Source: Micromonospora sp. C31
GTDB lineage: Bacteria; Actinomycetota; Actinomycetes; Mycobacteriales; Micromonosporaceae
Length of the DNA stretch: 64,000 bases
NCBI RefSeq assembly: GCF_018070575.1
Contig: NZ_JAGPXN010000012.1
Coordinates: 62,001 to 126,000 of the forward strand
Direction of reading: 5' to 3'
Shown: positions 16,562-24,982 of the stretch, piece by piece
Layout of the letters: each line of letters starts with the position of its first letter
Position numbering within the stretch: position 1 is the stretch's first letter
Translations under genes and position numbers: made by a program
Notes under the pieces: generated by a model
Told to the model about the DNA's origin: nothing
What the model saw: only the letters and a program-made list of their open reading frames with translations
The model's database searches: none

Positions 16562-17836
16562 TCATCGACTGCGAGCCCCGCCGCCCGACGGCGATCCGGT
16601 GGGGCGGGCGCGGACGGGGTCGCTGAAGGTGCTGACGCCGGGAACCAGCAGCGTGACGGCGCTGGCCGCGGCGGTCAGGAGGGCCGCCGCGACGAGCGTG
16701 GGCCGGATCCCGAACGCCGCGACCGCGGGCCCGGTGAGGGCGTAGCCGACCGGCAGCAGGGCGAAGGCGCTGAGCTGGTCCAGGGCGAGGGTCTTGCCCA
16801 GCACCTGGGCGGGGATCTCGCGTTGCAGGGCGGACAGCCAGTAGAGGAAGTAGATCTCCACGACGAATCCGCCGAGGGCGAAGCAGGCCGCCGTGACCGG
16901 CAGCGGCAGGGCGAAGGCGAGACTGGCGGGCAGGGCGGCGTACGTGGTGAGGGCGAGCATGCTGACCGTGCCGGGCCGTCGGGGCCGCCACCGGCCGGCC
17001 AGCGCGATGGCGGGCAGGGCGCCGGCGGCGGCAGCGGCGAGGACGACCCCGTAGGCGAGTTCGCCGCCGAGGCGTTCCGCGGCGATCAGCGGCAGCAGCG
17101 TCAGGCTGGGGGCGGTGCCGGCGAAGAGCTGCACCGCCACGGCGGCCATGACGGCGGCGACCCAGGGGCGGCGCCGAACGGTGGCGATGCCGGCCCGGGC
17201 GTCGGCCAGGACGCTGCTGCCGGGCCGCGTGCCGGCGGCGGTGTCGCGTACGCCCAGCACCGCCAGGGCGCCGGTGGCGAAGAGGAGGGCGGCCAGACCC
17301 AGCGCGGCGTGAATGCCGATGGCGGTGACGATCGCGGCGCCGGCGAGCGCCCCGAGGAGCATCGCGGAGCGCTGTACGGCGGAGACCAGGGCGTTGCCGC
17401 GTACCAGCAGGTCGGCGGGGAGCAGGGCCGGGATCAGCGAGCGCATGGCCGGCCGGGACAGGGACTCGGCCACGCCGGACAGCGCGGTGACGATGCCGAG
17501 CGCGGCCAGGGGCAGGTCGTTCAGGGCGAACAGCGTCCCGACGACGACGGCGGTGCGCAGCACATCGGCGGTGAACAGGATCCGGGGCCGCGAGACCCGG
17601 TCGGCGAGGATGCCGCCGGCGAGCAGGCAGACCACCAGGGCGATCGCCCGGCCGGCGAGGATGACGGCGATGGTGCCGGCCCCGGCCCCGAGTTGTACGG
17701 CGTGCAGCGCGAACGCGACCGGCAGGATCTGGTCGCCGACCGCCCCGGCGGACTGGCTGGCCCACACCCGCAGGAACCGGGGATGATGGCTCAGCTTCTG
17801 CGCCGGCGCGGTGGTGGGGCTGGTGGTCGCGCTCAC
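16562..17836 (-). CDS. MFS exporter of the SagB/peptide unit
   Basis: This is a 424-aa major facilitator protein with about 12 hydrophobic segments. It has the features of the MFS_3/enterobactin-exporter-like group: an N-terminal RFLRVWASQSAGAVGDQILP, the loop-2/3 motif GGILADRVSRPRILF, and a repeated hydrophobic core. I start at GTG 17836 (VSATTSPTTAPAQKL); the upstream part of the open frame is Pro/Arg-rich and overlaps the SagB gene end. It lies 49 bp after the SagB gene on the same strand, so it probably exports the product of that unit or gives self-protection. Substrate unknown. Confidence 0.83.
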   Translation of the reverse strand: MSATTSPTTAPAQKLSHHPRFLRVWASQSAGAVGDQILPVAFALHAVQLGAGAGTIAVILAGRAIALVVCLLAGGILADRVSRPRILFTADVLRTAVVVGTLFALNDLPLAALGIVTALSGVAESLSRPAMRSLIPALLPADLLVRGNALVSAVQRSAMLLGALAGAAIVTAIGIHAALGLAALLFATGALAVLGVRDTAAGTRPGSSVLADARAGIATVRRRPWVAAVMAAVAVQLFAGTAPSLTLLPLIAAERLGGELAYGVVLAAAAAGALPAIALAGRWRPRRPGTVSMLALTTYAALPASLAFALPLPVTAACFALGGFVVEIYFLYWLSALQREIPAQVLGKTLALDQLSAFALLPVGYALTGPAVAAFGIRPTLVAAALLTAAASAVTLLVPGVSTFSDPVRARPTGSPSGGGARSR

Positions 17837-17885
17837 GGCCCGCGACGCCTCGGCCGGCGGCCCGGGTCGATGCGGCCGGTCGGGC

Positions 17886-19037
17886 TCATCCGAGCCGGTC
17901 CGGACCGCTCGCCAGGTCGGCGGGTGACCGGTGGGTGCTGGCGGCCAGGCGGGCCGGGGGCGGGTACTCCGGCCCGGCGGGACTGGCGCCGTCACCGGGT
18001 GCGGGATTGCCGGCGGAGAGCAGGTAGGTGGCGAACTCGTGGTCGCCGTCCACCCCGAGCATCTCCTCGACGCGGCTGTCGTGGAACGCCACGGTCTGGA
18101 ACGGCGCCAGGCCGAGCGCGGTGCAGGTCAGCGCGAAGGTCTGGCCGTAGTGGCCGGCGTCGAACATCCACAGCCGGTACGCCCGGGGGTGCCGGTACTT
18201 CCAGGACAGGCGGGCGGCGACGGTGGTGGTGAGGCAGGTGAAGGCCCCCTGGTAGGAGGGTTCCTGCTGGTAGGCCAGGGCGGCGACGCGCTGCCGGTCG
18301 ACGGTGGCGTCGAGGAGTTCGAGGCGGTGCACCTCGGGAGCGTAGTGGTAGAGGCCGGCCGGCACCCCCGTGACGTCGTGGACGACCACGTAGCACTCCA
18401 CTTCGTGCCGGCCGCCGGCAGAGGCGCTGACGCGTCCCTGCTGTGGGCCGAAGGCGCCGCCGTCGAGGAAGCGCTGGGGCGCGAAGGTGCAGGCCAGCAC
18501 GGTGGCGAGCGCGTCGATGCCGACCGGGGTCCCGGCGAACGCGCGATGGGTGCGCCGGGCGGCGAACACCTCCTCGACGGGCGTACGCAGCGGCAGCGCG
18601 CGGCGGGGAAGGTGCACGGCCGGGGCGTGCGGGTATCGCTTGAACGGCGCCGGAGGCTCGCCGTCGGCGGCGATCTGCGCGGCGGTGGCGTCACGTCGCG
18701 GCGAATCCACCAGGTAGTTGGCGTCGCGGGCCTCGGTGTGCATGCGGGACGCGATCGGCCCCCAGTGTCGCCAGACGGGCGGGGTGGAATCGTCGTCGGT
18801 GTCGGCGACGAGGATGCCGGCGTCGCGGAGCTTGTGGAGCGCTTCCGTCGCGGCTTCGGCGGTCTCGTCCCCGAAGTGGGCGGCGACCTCGTCGACGTCG
18901 GTGTAGTCGGAAAGGCGTTGCAACAGGGCGAAGAGGTCGGGGGTGACGCGCAGCCATCGGCGTTGGCCGGGCAGGGCGATCATCAGCGCATCGCTGTCCC
19001 AGCGGCAGATGAGCTGGTCGCGGCGACGTACACGCAT
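17886..19037 (-). CDS. SagB-type flavin-dependent peptide dehydrogenase
   Basis: This is a 383-aa protein. From about residue 140 it is a SagB/nitroreductase-family FMN enzyme: RTHRAFAGTPVGIDALATVL at the start of the domain, the SASAGGRHEVECYVVVHDV signature (FMN/active-site block), GLYHYAPEVHRLELL, LTTTVAARLSWKYRHPRAYR, and the late block DAGHYGQTFALTCTALGLAP. SagB enzymes oxidise peptide azolines to azoles or desaturate peptides. The first ~85 residues (RRRDQLICRWDSDAL... LLQRLSDYTDVDEVAAHF... LRDAGILVAD) resemble a winged-helix leader-recognition or PqqD-like module; this is inference. ATG 19037 has GGAAAGG upstream. No YcaO cyclodehydratase gene is present in the window, so azole formation from a RiPP is not supported; another oxidation is likely. 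Confidence 0.85.
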   Translation of the reverse strand: MRVRRRDQLICRWDSDALMIALPGQRRWLRVTPDLFALLQRLSDYTDVDEVAAHFGDETAEAATEALHKLRDAGILVADTDDDSTPPVWRHWGPIASRMHTEARDANYLVDSPRRDATAAQIAADGEPPAPFKRYPHAPAVHLPRRALPLRTPVEEVFAARRTHRAFAGTPVGIDALATVLACTFAPQRFLDGGAFGPQQGRVSASAGGRHEVECYVVVHDVTGVPAGLYHYAPEVHRLELLDATVDRQRVAALAYQQEPSYQGAFTCLTTTVAARLSWKYRHPRAYRLWMFDAGHYGQTFALTCTALGLAPFQTVAFHDSRVEEMLGVDGDHEFATYLLSAGNPAPGDGASPAGPEYPPPARLAASTHRSPADLASGPDRLG

Positions 19038-19077
19038 TCCGATGCCTTTCCGGGGACGACGCACGATGGACGGAAAT

Positions 19078-19107
19078 GGTGCCGGACCCGCGTGCGGGTC
19101 CGGCACC
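19078..19107 (-). terminator. Hairpin between the small peptide gene and sagB
   Basis: A perfect 14-bp stem (GGTGCCGGACCCGC at 19078-19091, complement at 19094-19107) has a 2-nt spacer. It follows the 20-codon peptide gene by 7 bp and precedes sagB by 40 bp, the position of an attenuator that keeps the peptide transcript more abundant than the enzyme transcript. Confidence 0.75.
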
Positions 19108-19114
19108 GGGCTCG

Positions 19115-19177
19115 TCAGACGGCCCCGTGGTTCAGGACTTCCTCGTTCGTCTCGACGATCACGATGTCGAAGGCCAT
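19115..19177 (-). CDS. Candidate 20-residue RiPP-like precursor peptide
   Basis: A 20-codon open frame encodes MAFDIVIVETNEEVLNHGAV. The Shine-Dalgarno is unusually good: GGAGAGGAGG ends eight bases before ATG 19177. The gene sits at the head of the sagB/MFS unit on the same strand and is followed at once by a perfect hairpin, the usual architecture of a RiPP precursor gene. The sequence has a hydrophobic N-terminal half (DIVIV) and an acidic centre (ETNEE), ending in LNHGAV; there is no Cys and only one Thr. A longer version (93 residues) is possible from GTG 19396, which also has a GGAGGAG site five bases upstream and is in frame; its extra residues are Arg-rich. I do not recognise the peptide family. 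Confidence 0.6.
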   Translation of the reverse strand: MAFDIVIVETNEEVLNHGAV

Positions 19178-19810
19178 GGCTCGTACCTCCTCTCCGGCGC
19201 GGTGGGCTCGGTGCACCCCTGGACGGGACCGTCTCCGCCGGCTCTCGAGACGGGCGTTCGGGGGAACTCGGTGCCGCGCAGACGCATTCGGGACGGCAGC
19301 GGATCGGCTGACCCGTGCGGCGGGGTGGTCGCCTTCGGCTGCTTTCGGGAGGCCTGTCGAAAATGCGGGACAGTTCTCCGAACGGCGCACCGTCACGACA
19401 ACTCCTCCCATCCGTTCTCGCTCGCGGCAATAGAGAGACGGTAACGAATGTGTCGGCCTCCTGCCAAGGGATCGGCAGTCATTCATCCATCGACATACAG
19501 CGAGAATCAATGGGAATGCGAGGAAATCGAGAGGGACCCTTGAGGGAAGGGAGCGGAGCGCGGGTCCGAGGCGGGGGAACCCGCTTCCGGTAAGGGAATT
19601 CCCGCTCAGTGGGCCGACAGCGGGCCATTCGTGTGCGCAATGGTTCAGGGCGACGGCGAGCCGTGACGTGACCTCGCCGTCACCCTTTCGCCTGTGCCGC
19701 CGCAGTACGCCGGCGCGCCCGCCACGGGCCGGCGATCCTGGCGTACCCGGGCTGACTCTGCGAGCGGCCGAGCGGGCCGCGCGCCGCCGCCTCTGACGTC
19801 GAACGCCCGT
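19178..19810. other. Intergenic region upstream of the small peptide gene
   Basis: This is over 600 bp without a convincing independent gene, locally AT-richer around 19390-19520. On the minus strand TTGGCA and TACCGT separated by 18 bp (about 19445-19475) form a weak promoter candidate upstream of both possible peptide starts. Short plus-strand frames here lack ribosome sites. Confidence 0.4.
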
Positions 19811-19854
19811 GAGCCGCCGGTTGACCTGGTCAGGTCCAGGTCAACCGGCGGCTC
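19811..19854 (-). terminator. 19-bp perfect hairpin terminating the reductase/ligase operon
   Basis: GAGCCGCCGGTTGACCTGG at 19811-19829 pairs perfectly with 19836-19854 across a 6-nt loop. It lies about 50 bp after the stop of the SDR/thioester-reductase gene, at the end of the six-gene minus-strand operon. Confidence 0.85.
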
Positions 19855-19904
19855 CACGCGGACGGCGGGGGAGAGCCGGACGCTCGCCCTTCGAGGCGGG
19901 AGGG

Positions 19905-21203
19905 TCAGACGGCCCCGACGGCCACCGGCTCGGGGGCGGGCGCCGGTGCGGGAGCGCCCGCGGGAACGGCGACGGGAGCCGGCGACTCCTCGGGCAGGTA
20001 CCTGCCGAGCTTGCGGATCCGCCTGGCGTTGTTCGCCATGACGTCGATCGACGGCAGGTCGGCGTCGATCCGCACCGTCGTCGGGCTCGCCGCGGCGGTG
20101 TGGATGTTGTTCAGCAGGGTGTGGAACGACCGGGGGAACAGGGAGCTGACGAACTTCGACTGCTGCCGGCCGCGCCGGATGCTGGCCACCGGCTTCGACC
20201 AGTCGATCTGGGCCGGCCGGAACCGGTGCTGCCGGATCAGCTCCCGGCGGAACGTCGCCCACGGCACCAGCTTCAGCTTGAACCGCTCGGCGATCTCCTC
20301 GGTCGTCACGGGGGTCACCGGATAGCTGATCACCCTTGGCGCGTTCGACAGGGCGTTGGCCACCACGGAGCGGGCCAGCACGTCGCCCGCCACCACCGGA
20401 CTGGTGACCTCCGAGTCCCAGACCATCCCGAGCTGGAGGATGTGGGAGATCATGTTCCAGAACGAGTACTCCATCCCGGGGTCCTTGAACCCGGTGCTCG
20501 GGCCGCCCAGCGCGAACGGCGCCTGGTAGATGTGGATCGGCACGCCGTCGCGGTTGGCCCGCAGGCCGATGTGCTTGACGACCCACTTCATCCGGCTGTA
20601 GCCGGTGTAGAAGAAGCTGTTGCGGTAGAAGTCGCGCCACTGCTGGTAGACCTCGCTGCCGACCGAGCCGATGACGTGCAGCGTCTTGAAGCGCTTCTGC
20701 AGACAGAACTCGGCGAGCCGCAGCGTCGGCAGGACCTTCTCGTCGCGGTACCGGGAGTAGGGGTAGTCGTGGGTCGTCGCCCCCGCGGCGTCGATGACCA
20801 CGTCGACCTCGGTGAGCAACTCGTCGTACGCGGCGGGGGCGAGGCCCATCGCCGGGTCCAGGTAACTGCCCTCCAGGACGGACAGCTTCCCGGTGTCGGG
20901 CAGCTCCATCTTGTACTTGCGCAGCTGCCGGGCGATGCGGTCCTCGCCGGACTTGTCGCCCTTGCGGCGTACCAGGGCGTAGACCGTCGCGACCCGCGCG
21001 TCGCCGAGGAGTTCACGCAGCATGTGCATGCCGACGAAGCCGTTCGCGCCCAGCAGGAGCACGTTCTTCGGCTCGTTCTCGCCGCGTCGCGGAAGTCTCT
21101 TCGCGACCGTCCGCGGATCCTCCGAGTAGCCGAGCGAGATCCGGTTGGGGTTGCCCATCGAGAGCGCGATGCGGTCGCTGTTGTGTCGCAGGAAGATGTG
21201 CAT
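19905..21203 (-). CDS. Thioester-reductase-like extended SDR
   Basis: This is a 432-aa NAD(P)-binding protein of the NAD_binding_4/thioester reductase-like kind. The dinucleotide motif NVLLLGANGFVGMHMLRELL (GxxGFxG) is at about residues 47-66, DVVIDAAGATTHDYPYSRYR lies mid-domain, and the catalytic YxxxK is in YTGYSRMKWVVKH. The C-terminal tail (after LGRYLPEE) is an Ala/Pro linker and unlikely to be catalytic. As the last gene of a cassette with two carrier proteins and an adenylate-forming ligase, it may reductively release or reduce a carrier-bound acyl group. It could instead be an epimerase/ketoreductase-like SDR; the substrate is unknown. The gene is separated from the ligase by about 57 bp. 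Confidence 0.8.
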   Translation of the reverse strand: MHIFLRHNSDRIALSMGNPNRISLGYSEDPRTVAKRLPRRGENEPKNVLLLGANGFVGMHMLRELLGDARVATVYALVRRKGDKSGEDRIARQLRKYKMELPDTGKLSVLEGSYLDPAMGLAPAAYDELLTEVDVVIDAAGATTHDYPYSRYRDEKVLPTLRLAEFCLQKRFKTLHVIGSVGSEVYQQWRDFYRNSFFYTGYSRMKWVVKHIGLRANRDGVPIHIYQAPFALGGPSTGFKDPGMEYSFWNMISHILQLGMVWDSEVTSPVVAGDVLARSVVANALSNAPRVISYPVTPVTTEEIAERFKLKLVPWATFRRELIRQHRFRPAQIDWSKPVASIRRGRQQSKFVSSLFPRSFHTLLNNIHTAAASPTTVRIDADLPSIDVMANNARRIRKLGRYLPEESPAPVAVPAGAPAPAPAPEPVAVGAV

Positions 21204-21260
21204 GGGTCCGCCTTTGCCTGAAGGTGAGGGTCGTGGAGCCGGAACGGGGGCGGCGGGCCG

Positions 21261-22814
21261 TCAGGCCACGCGCCGCTCCAGGTGCTGCCAGAACCTTTCC
21301 CGCAGCTCCCGCCGGAGGAGTTTTCCGCTGGGGTTGCGGGGCAGCTGGTCGACGAACTCGTAGCTCGCCGGGATCTTGAAGTCGGCGATCCGTTCCCGCA
21401 GGAACGGGGTGAGGTCGCGGGCGGTCACGGTCTGGTCGGGGTGGGGCACCACGAAGCAGTGCACGACCTCGCCCCAGTGCTCGTGCGGCACGGCGACGGC
21501 GGCGGCCTCGACCACGCCCGGGTACGCGCAGACCGCGTTCTCGATCTCCGCCGGATAGACGTTCTCGCCGGCCACGATGATCGTGTCCTTGATCCGGTCG
21601 CGGACGAACAGGAAGCCCTCGTCGTCCAGGTAGCCGGCGTCGCCGGTGTGCAGCCAGCCGTTGACCAGGGTCGCGGCGGTGGCTTCGGGCAGCCCCCGGT
21701 ACCCGATCATCCGCGCCGGGGTCGACAGGCAGATCTCGCCGACCTCGTACGGAGGCAGGACCCGGCCCGTACCGTCAATGATCTTGACGCCGAAGCCCGG
21801 ATACGGCAGGCCGGCCGCCTGCATGTGCGGCCCGCCGACGACGTGCGCCGACGGTGGCAGGCAGACGGCGGTGTTGCCGCTCTCGGACAGGCCGTAGATC
21901 TGCGCGAAGTCGCAGTCGAACATCTCGATGCTGCGGCCGAGCAGCGCCTCGGAGATCGGCGACCCGCCATAGACGATCTTGCGCAGCGAGGCGAAGTCCT
22001 CCCGTCTGGGCCGGGGCGGCGCGAGCATCATCTGCAACTGGGCCGGCACGACACACGCCGTGGTTATGCCGTGCCGCCGGATGAGGCGGACCGCCTCGTG
22101 CCCGGCGAACACCCGGACCGACACGTTGGTGATGCCGGCGCTGAAGCCCTGGATCGACCACCAGAGCCCACCGATGTGGAACCCGGGGATGCCGATCAGG
22201 CTCACGTCGTCCGGGCGCCAGTCGATCCAGTCCAGCCCCTCGCCGGCGAGCGCGTCACGCACCGCGAAGAAGCTGCGGTGGGCCAGCACGACACCCTTGG
22301 GGTTGCCCGTCGTGCCGCTGGTGTAGACCTGGGCCAGGGGCTGCTCCTCGGTCCAGGCCGGGTCCAGGTCGCCGTCCTCGTCGCCCTGCCAGCCCGTGAA
22401 GTCGGCCAGCGACACCACCGCGCGCAGCTCGGGCAGGTCCGGTCGCAGCGTGTCGGCGGTGGCCAGCAGGTCCTCGTCGCAGAAGAGGACCGTGCTGCCG
22501 GAGTCGCGCATGATGTGGCGGATCTCGCCGGCGCGCAGCCGCCAGTTGATGGGCACCAGCACGGTGCCGGTCTTGGCGCAGGCGAACAGCACGTCGTAGT
22601 AGTGCTCGGACTCCTTGCCGAGGTAGGCGACGCGGTCCCCGGCCGTCGCCCCCGCGCGCCGCAGGGCGTGCGCCGTCCGGTTGCTCGACCGGTGCAGCTC
22701 GGCGTAGCTGACCGTACGGTCCTCGCAGTGCACCGCCGGGTGCTCCGGGCGCCGCGCGGCGTGGAAGGCGACGACGTCGTGCACCGTGCGCAGCTGCGGG
22801 TGGTACGCCCTCAT
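21261..22814 (-). CDS. Acyl-CoA/acyl-ACP synthetase (class I adenylate-forming ligase)
   Basis: This is a 517-aa ANL-superfamily ligase. The P-loop is QVYTSGTTGNPKGVVLAHRS, followed by IYGLSESGN (A5), LHTGDAGYLDDEGFLFVRDR (A7-A8), IKDTIIVAGENVYPAEIENA and the catalytic Lys in LPRNPSGKLLRREL near the C terminus. Residues such as GIPGFHIGGLWWSIQGFSAG suit a medium or aromatic carboxylic acid. Its start overlaps the stop of the upstream ACP gene (ATGA), so it probably loads an acyl-AMP onto one of the two adjacent carrier proteins. The exact acid is not predictable. Confidence 0.9.
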   Translation of the reverse strand: MRAYHPQLRTVHDVVAFHAARRPEHPAVHCEDRTVSYAELHRSSNRTAHALRRAGATAGDRVAYLGKESEHYYDVLFACAKTGTVLVPINWRLRAGEIRHIMRDSGSTVLFCDEDLLATADTLRPDLPELRAVVSLADFTGWQGDEDGDLDPAWTEEQPLAQVYTSGTTGNPKGVVLAHRSFFAVRDALAGEGLDWIDWRPDDVSLIGIPGFHIGGLWWSIQGFSAGITNVSVRVFAGHEAVRLIRRHGITTACVVPAQLQMMLAPPRPRREDFASLRKIVYGGSPISEALLGRSIEMFDCDFAQIYGLSESGNTAVCLPPSAHVVGGPHMQAAGLPYPGFGVKIIDGTGRVLPPYEVGEICLSTPARMIGYRGLPEATAATLVNGWLHTGDAGYLDDEGFLFVRDRIKDTIIVAGENVYPAEIENAVCAYPGVVEAAAVAVPHEHWGEVVHCFVVPHPDQTVTARDLTPFLRERIADFKIPASYEFVDQLPRNPSGKLLRRELRERFWQHLERRVA

Positions 22815-23062
22815 CGGCTCGTCCCGTCCGGGACCGTCAGCGTCTCATCGAGGTAACGCACGATCGCCGGGCCGGATGCCAGGGCCGGCAGCAGGTTCGG
22901 GTCGATCTCGATGCCGAACGTCTTCTCGAGCGCCATCATGAGCTGGATCTGGCGCAGCGAGGTCCAGCCCGGCACGGTGTCCGGGTCCAGCCGTTCGGGC
23001 AGCTCGTCAGGCGCGACACCGAACACCGAGGCGACCACCTCGCGGACACGGGTCTCCAACAT
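22811..23062 (-). CDS. Acyl carrier protein (second of a pair)
   Basis: This is an 83-aa carrier protein: MLETRVREVVASVFGVAPDE, then the phosphopantetheine site PGWTSLRQIQLMMALEKTFG with Ser ~35, then IEIDPNLLPAL. The site reads TSL, not the usual DSL, a deviation seen in some stand-alone carrier proteins. It is translationally coupled to the ligase (its stop overlaps the ligase ATG) and starts 2 bp after the preceding ACP stop. The pair suggests a donor and an acceptor carrier for the transglutaminase-like enzyme. Confidence 0.85.
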   Translation of the reverse strand: MLETRVREVVASVFGVAPDELPERLDPDTVPGWTSLRQIQLMMALEKTFGIEIDPNLLPALASGPAIVRYLDETLTVPDGTSR

Positions 23063-23064
23063 TG

Positions 23065-23337
23065 CTACTCCTTGGGCGTCGCGCCGGGGCCCTGCCCCGG
23101 GGTGAAGAAACGTCGCGTGATCCGCGAGATCGTGCGGAAGTCGTCCGTGCTCACCTCGTCGAGGGAGATCTCCGTGCCCAGCTCCGCCTCGATCAGGTAG
23201 AGCAGCTCGACGAAGTGCATCGAGTTCAGGACGCCGGTGTCCACGAGGTCGTCGTCGACACCGACCGAGTCGATGTCGGGGCATCTGGCGCGCAGGAACG
23301 TGGTGAGGAACGCGGGAACCGTCTCGGTCGTACTCAT
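23065..23337 (-). CDS. Acyl carrier protein (first of a pair)
   Basis: This is a 90-aa carrier protein starting at ATG 23337 with CAGGAG five bases upstream. The phosphopantetheine site is in LVDTGVLNSMHFVELLYLIE (Ser ~39, NSM in place of DSL), followed by LGTEISLDEVSTDDFRTI. Its start overlaps the stop of the transglutaminase-like gene. The two ACPs share little sequence, so they are not a recent duplication and probably carry different acyl groups. Confidence 0.85.
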   Translation of the reverse strand: MSTTETVPAFLTTFLRARCPDIDSVGVDDDLVDTGVLNSMHFVELLYLIEAELGTEISLDEVSTDDFRTISRITRRFFTPGQGPGATPKE

Positions 23338-24344
23338 GACCACTCCTGGGGGCGCGTCGGTGCGGGGAGGATCTTCGTGGTGACCCGGGCCGCCGTCGTT
23401 TCACCGGCGCACCGGTGTTCGGCGACGGCCCCTCCGGTGGACAGGCCGGTCGGGACGAGCCGGTTGGTGCGCAGTGCGACGGCCGGATCGCGCAGCAGGG
23501 GGTTGGTGTCGCGCACGGTGCCGGAGAACAGCGCGAAGACCGGATCGACGACCTTGGTCGCCCCGTCGTCGTCCTCGACCTCGACCCAGGCGTGGACCAG
23601 GTCGAGCATGCCGACCACCCAGCCGATCCGGGTGACCGCCGGGATGCCGGCCCGGCGGCAGAGCTGGGCCAGGTACCGGCTCGCCGAGTCGCAGCTCGCC
23701 ACGCCGTGCGTGGTCACCAGGTCGACGTCGTCGCGCAGGGCGTCGGGCAGCTTGACCCAGCGCAGGTCCATGGCGGCGAACTCGGCGGCGATCGCGCGCA
23801 GCTGCGGGGAACGCAGCTCGGCCAGCTCGCCACGGGTGTGGACGGTGGCGGTGACGGCGAGCTCCGACGCCGTACGGGTGACGGTGTCGCCGCCCGGTCG
23901 GACCGTGCCCCCGGCGGGTTCGACCGCCAGGTCGTGCACCGCACCGCCGCAGCGTTCGGGGCGCGGCAGGGCCAGCGTGCTGGTCGGCTCCGGGCCACAC
24001 GCTTCGGCGGCGCACGCGACCCGGAGCGCGAAGCGGGAGGCGCGGGGCGCGAGCAACTCCTCGGTCGACGCGCGCATCCACCGCAGCGAGTAGGCGAAGG
24101 CCTGCTCCGGCACCGTCGTGCCGGTGCCGGAGTACAGCCCAAGGTTGAACAGGTCGCGCGAGTCGAAGCGTTCATCGCCCGTGTCGCCGCTGGCCGGGAG
24201 CCCCCGGTCCAGCAACGTGGACAGTGTGTGGTCGTCGCAGCCGAGGACCTGTCTCGCCGTGACCCGGTCCATGTCGGCGAGCCGGTGCTCCGGCGGGACC
24301 GCGAAGAGCGTGTCGAGCCCGCGGCACAGTCCGGCCGCGGTCAC
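23334..24344 (-). CDS. Transglutaminase-like protein in an ACP cassette
   Basis: This is a 336-aa protein whose C-terminal half is a transglutaminase-like (papain-fold) domain: the nucleophile is Cys ~216 in GVASCDSASRYLAQLCRRAG, the His is ~251 in LDLVHAWVEVEDDDG and the Asp ~266 in KVVDPVF. The N-terminal part (VTARQVLGCDDHTLSTLLDR...) has no known function. It starts at GTG 24344 in a GTGA overlap with the upstream acyltransferase-like gene. Transglutaminase homologues in antibiotic pathways such as AdmF of andrimid form amide bonds between carrier-bound acyl and aminoacyl thioesters. With two ACPs and a ligase next door, the same reaction is plausible here (inference). A protease or hydrolase role is the main alternative. 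Confidence 0.8.
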   Translation of the reverse strand: MTAAGLCRGLDTLFAVPPEHRLADMDRVTARQVLGCDDHTLSTLLDRGLPASGDTGDERFDSRDLFNLGLYSGTGTTVPEQAFAYSLRWMRASTEELLAPRASRFALRVACAAEACGPEPTSTLALPRPERCGGAVHDLAVEPAGGTVRPGGDTVTRTASELAVTATVHTRGELAELRSPQLRAIAAEFAAMDLRWVKLPDALRDDVDLVTTHGVASCDSASRYLAQLCRRAGIPAVTRIGWVVGMLDLVHAWVEVEDDDGATKVVDPVFALFSGTVRDTNPLLRDPAVALRTNRLVPTGLSTGGAVAEHRCAGETTAARVTTKILPAPTRPQEWS

Positions 24345-24982
24345 GACGCTGCCGTCCGGTCGCGCCACATCGTCCTGATGACGCTCCCGGTGCTCAGCAC
24401 GTACTCGTCCACCGAGGTCCAGCCGAGCATCTCGTTGATCTGCACCTGCTCCGGGCCGGCCGAGGTCTCCAGATAGCCCGGCAGGCCGAGGGCGTCCGCC
24501 CGCGCCTGGCCGGCGCGGATGAGGACGTAGCCGACGCCGACCGAGTCGACCCGCCGGCCGAGCACCGCGAACCACACGTGCGGGCGGTCGGGACGCATCC
24601 GGTCCAGCGCGTTGGAGATCCGGACGGCGTGCACCACGGCCCGCGGCCCGGCCAGCAGGCACGCCACCGAGCGCAGCGCCCACCCCCACCACGGCGTCGT
24701 GCGCTCGTCACCGTAGAGGACGAGGATGCCGTCGAGCCGCTCGGCACGGTACGCGGCGAGCGTGATGCCCGAACTCATCAGCTGGGCGATCACCAGTTCC
24801 GCCAGGTAGAGGGCGGTCAGCGCCGACCTGCGCTGCCACCGGGGGAGCGAGCCGGCGGCGGCCCAGATGGCGCCGTCCTCGTACGCCTGGGCGAGGAGCC
24901 GTGCGCCCGCCCACAGTTGTCGCCACCGGAGGTCCCGGACCTCGAGCCGGGGCTCCGGCTGGGCGATCGTCCTACTGTTCAC
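24341..24982 (-). CDS. GNAT-like acyltransferase, first gene of the six-gene operon
   Basis: This is a 213-aa protein from GTG 24982. Sequence pattern is that of a diverged GNAT fold: VGVGYVLIRAGQARADALGL (acyl-CoA-binding loop region), LPGYLETSAGPEQVQINEML, and a C-terminal beta-strand pair ending VIRTMWRDR. The N-terminal region (LRWRQLWAGARLLAQAYEDG) is helical. It is the promoter-proximal gene of the cassette and overlaps the transglutaminase-like gene by GTGA. It may N- or O-acylate the product or load an acyl group; I cannot assign a substrate. Upstream is a 272-bp divergent region with an AT-rich patch (25021-25045) suited to a promoter. Confidence 0.72.
   Translation of the reverse strand: MNSRTIAQPEPRLEVRDLRWRQLWAGARLLAQAYEDGAIWAAAGSLPRWQRRSALTALYLAELVIAQLMSSGITLAAYRAERLDGILVLYGDERTTPWWGWALRSVACLLAGPRAVVHAVRISNALDRMRPDRPHVWFAVLGRRVDSVGVGYVLIRAGQARADALGLPGYLETSAGPEQVQINEMLGWTSVDEYVLSTGSVIRTMWRDRTAAS

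Noticed and set aside
17886..19037. SagB unit as a standard thiazole/oxazole RiPP cluster
   Set aside because: No YcaO or E1-like gene in the window and the candidate peptide lacks Cys and has one Thr.
19241..19593. Short plus-strand frames in the peptide upstream region
   Set aside because: No ribosome-binding sites, Arg/Gly-rich composition and no family resemblance.
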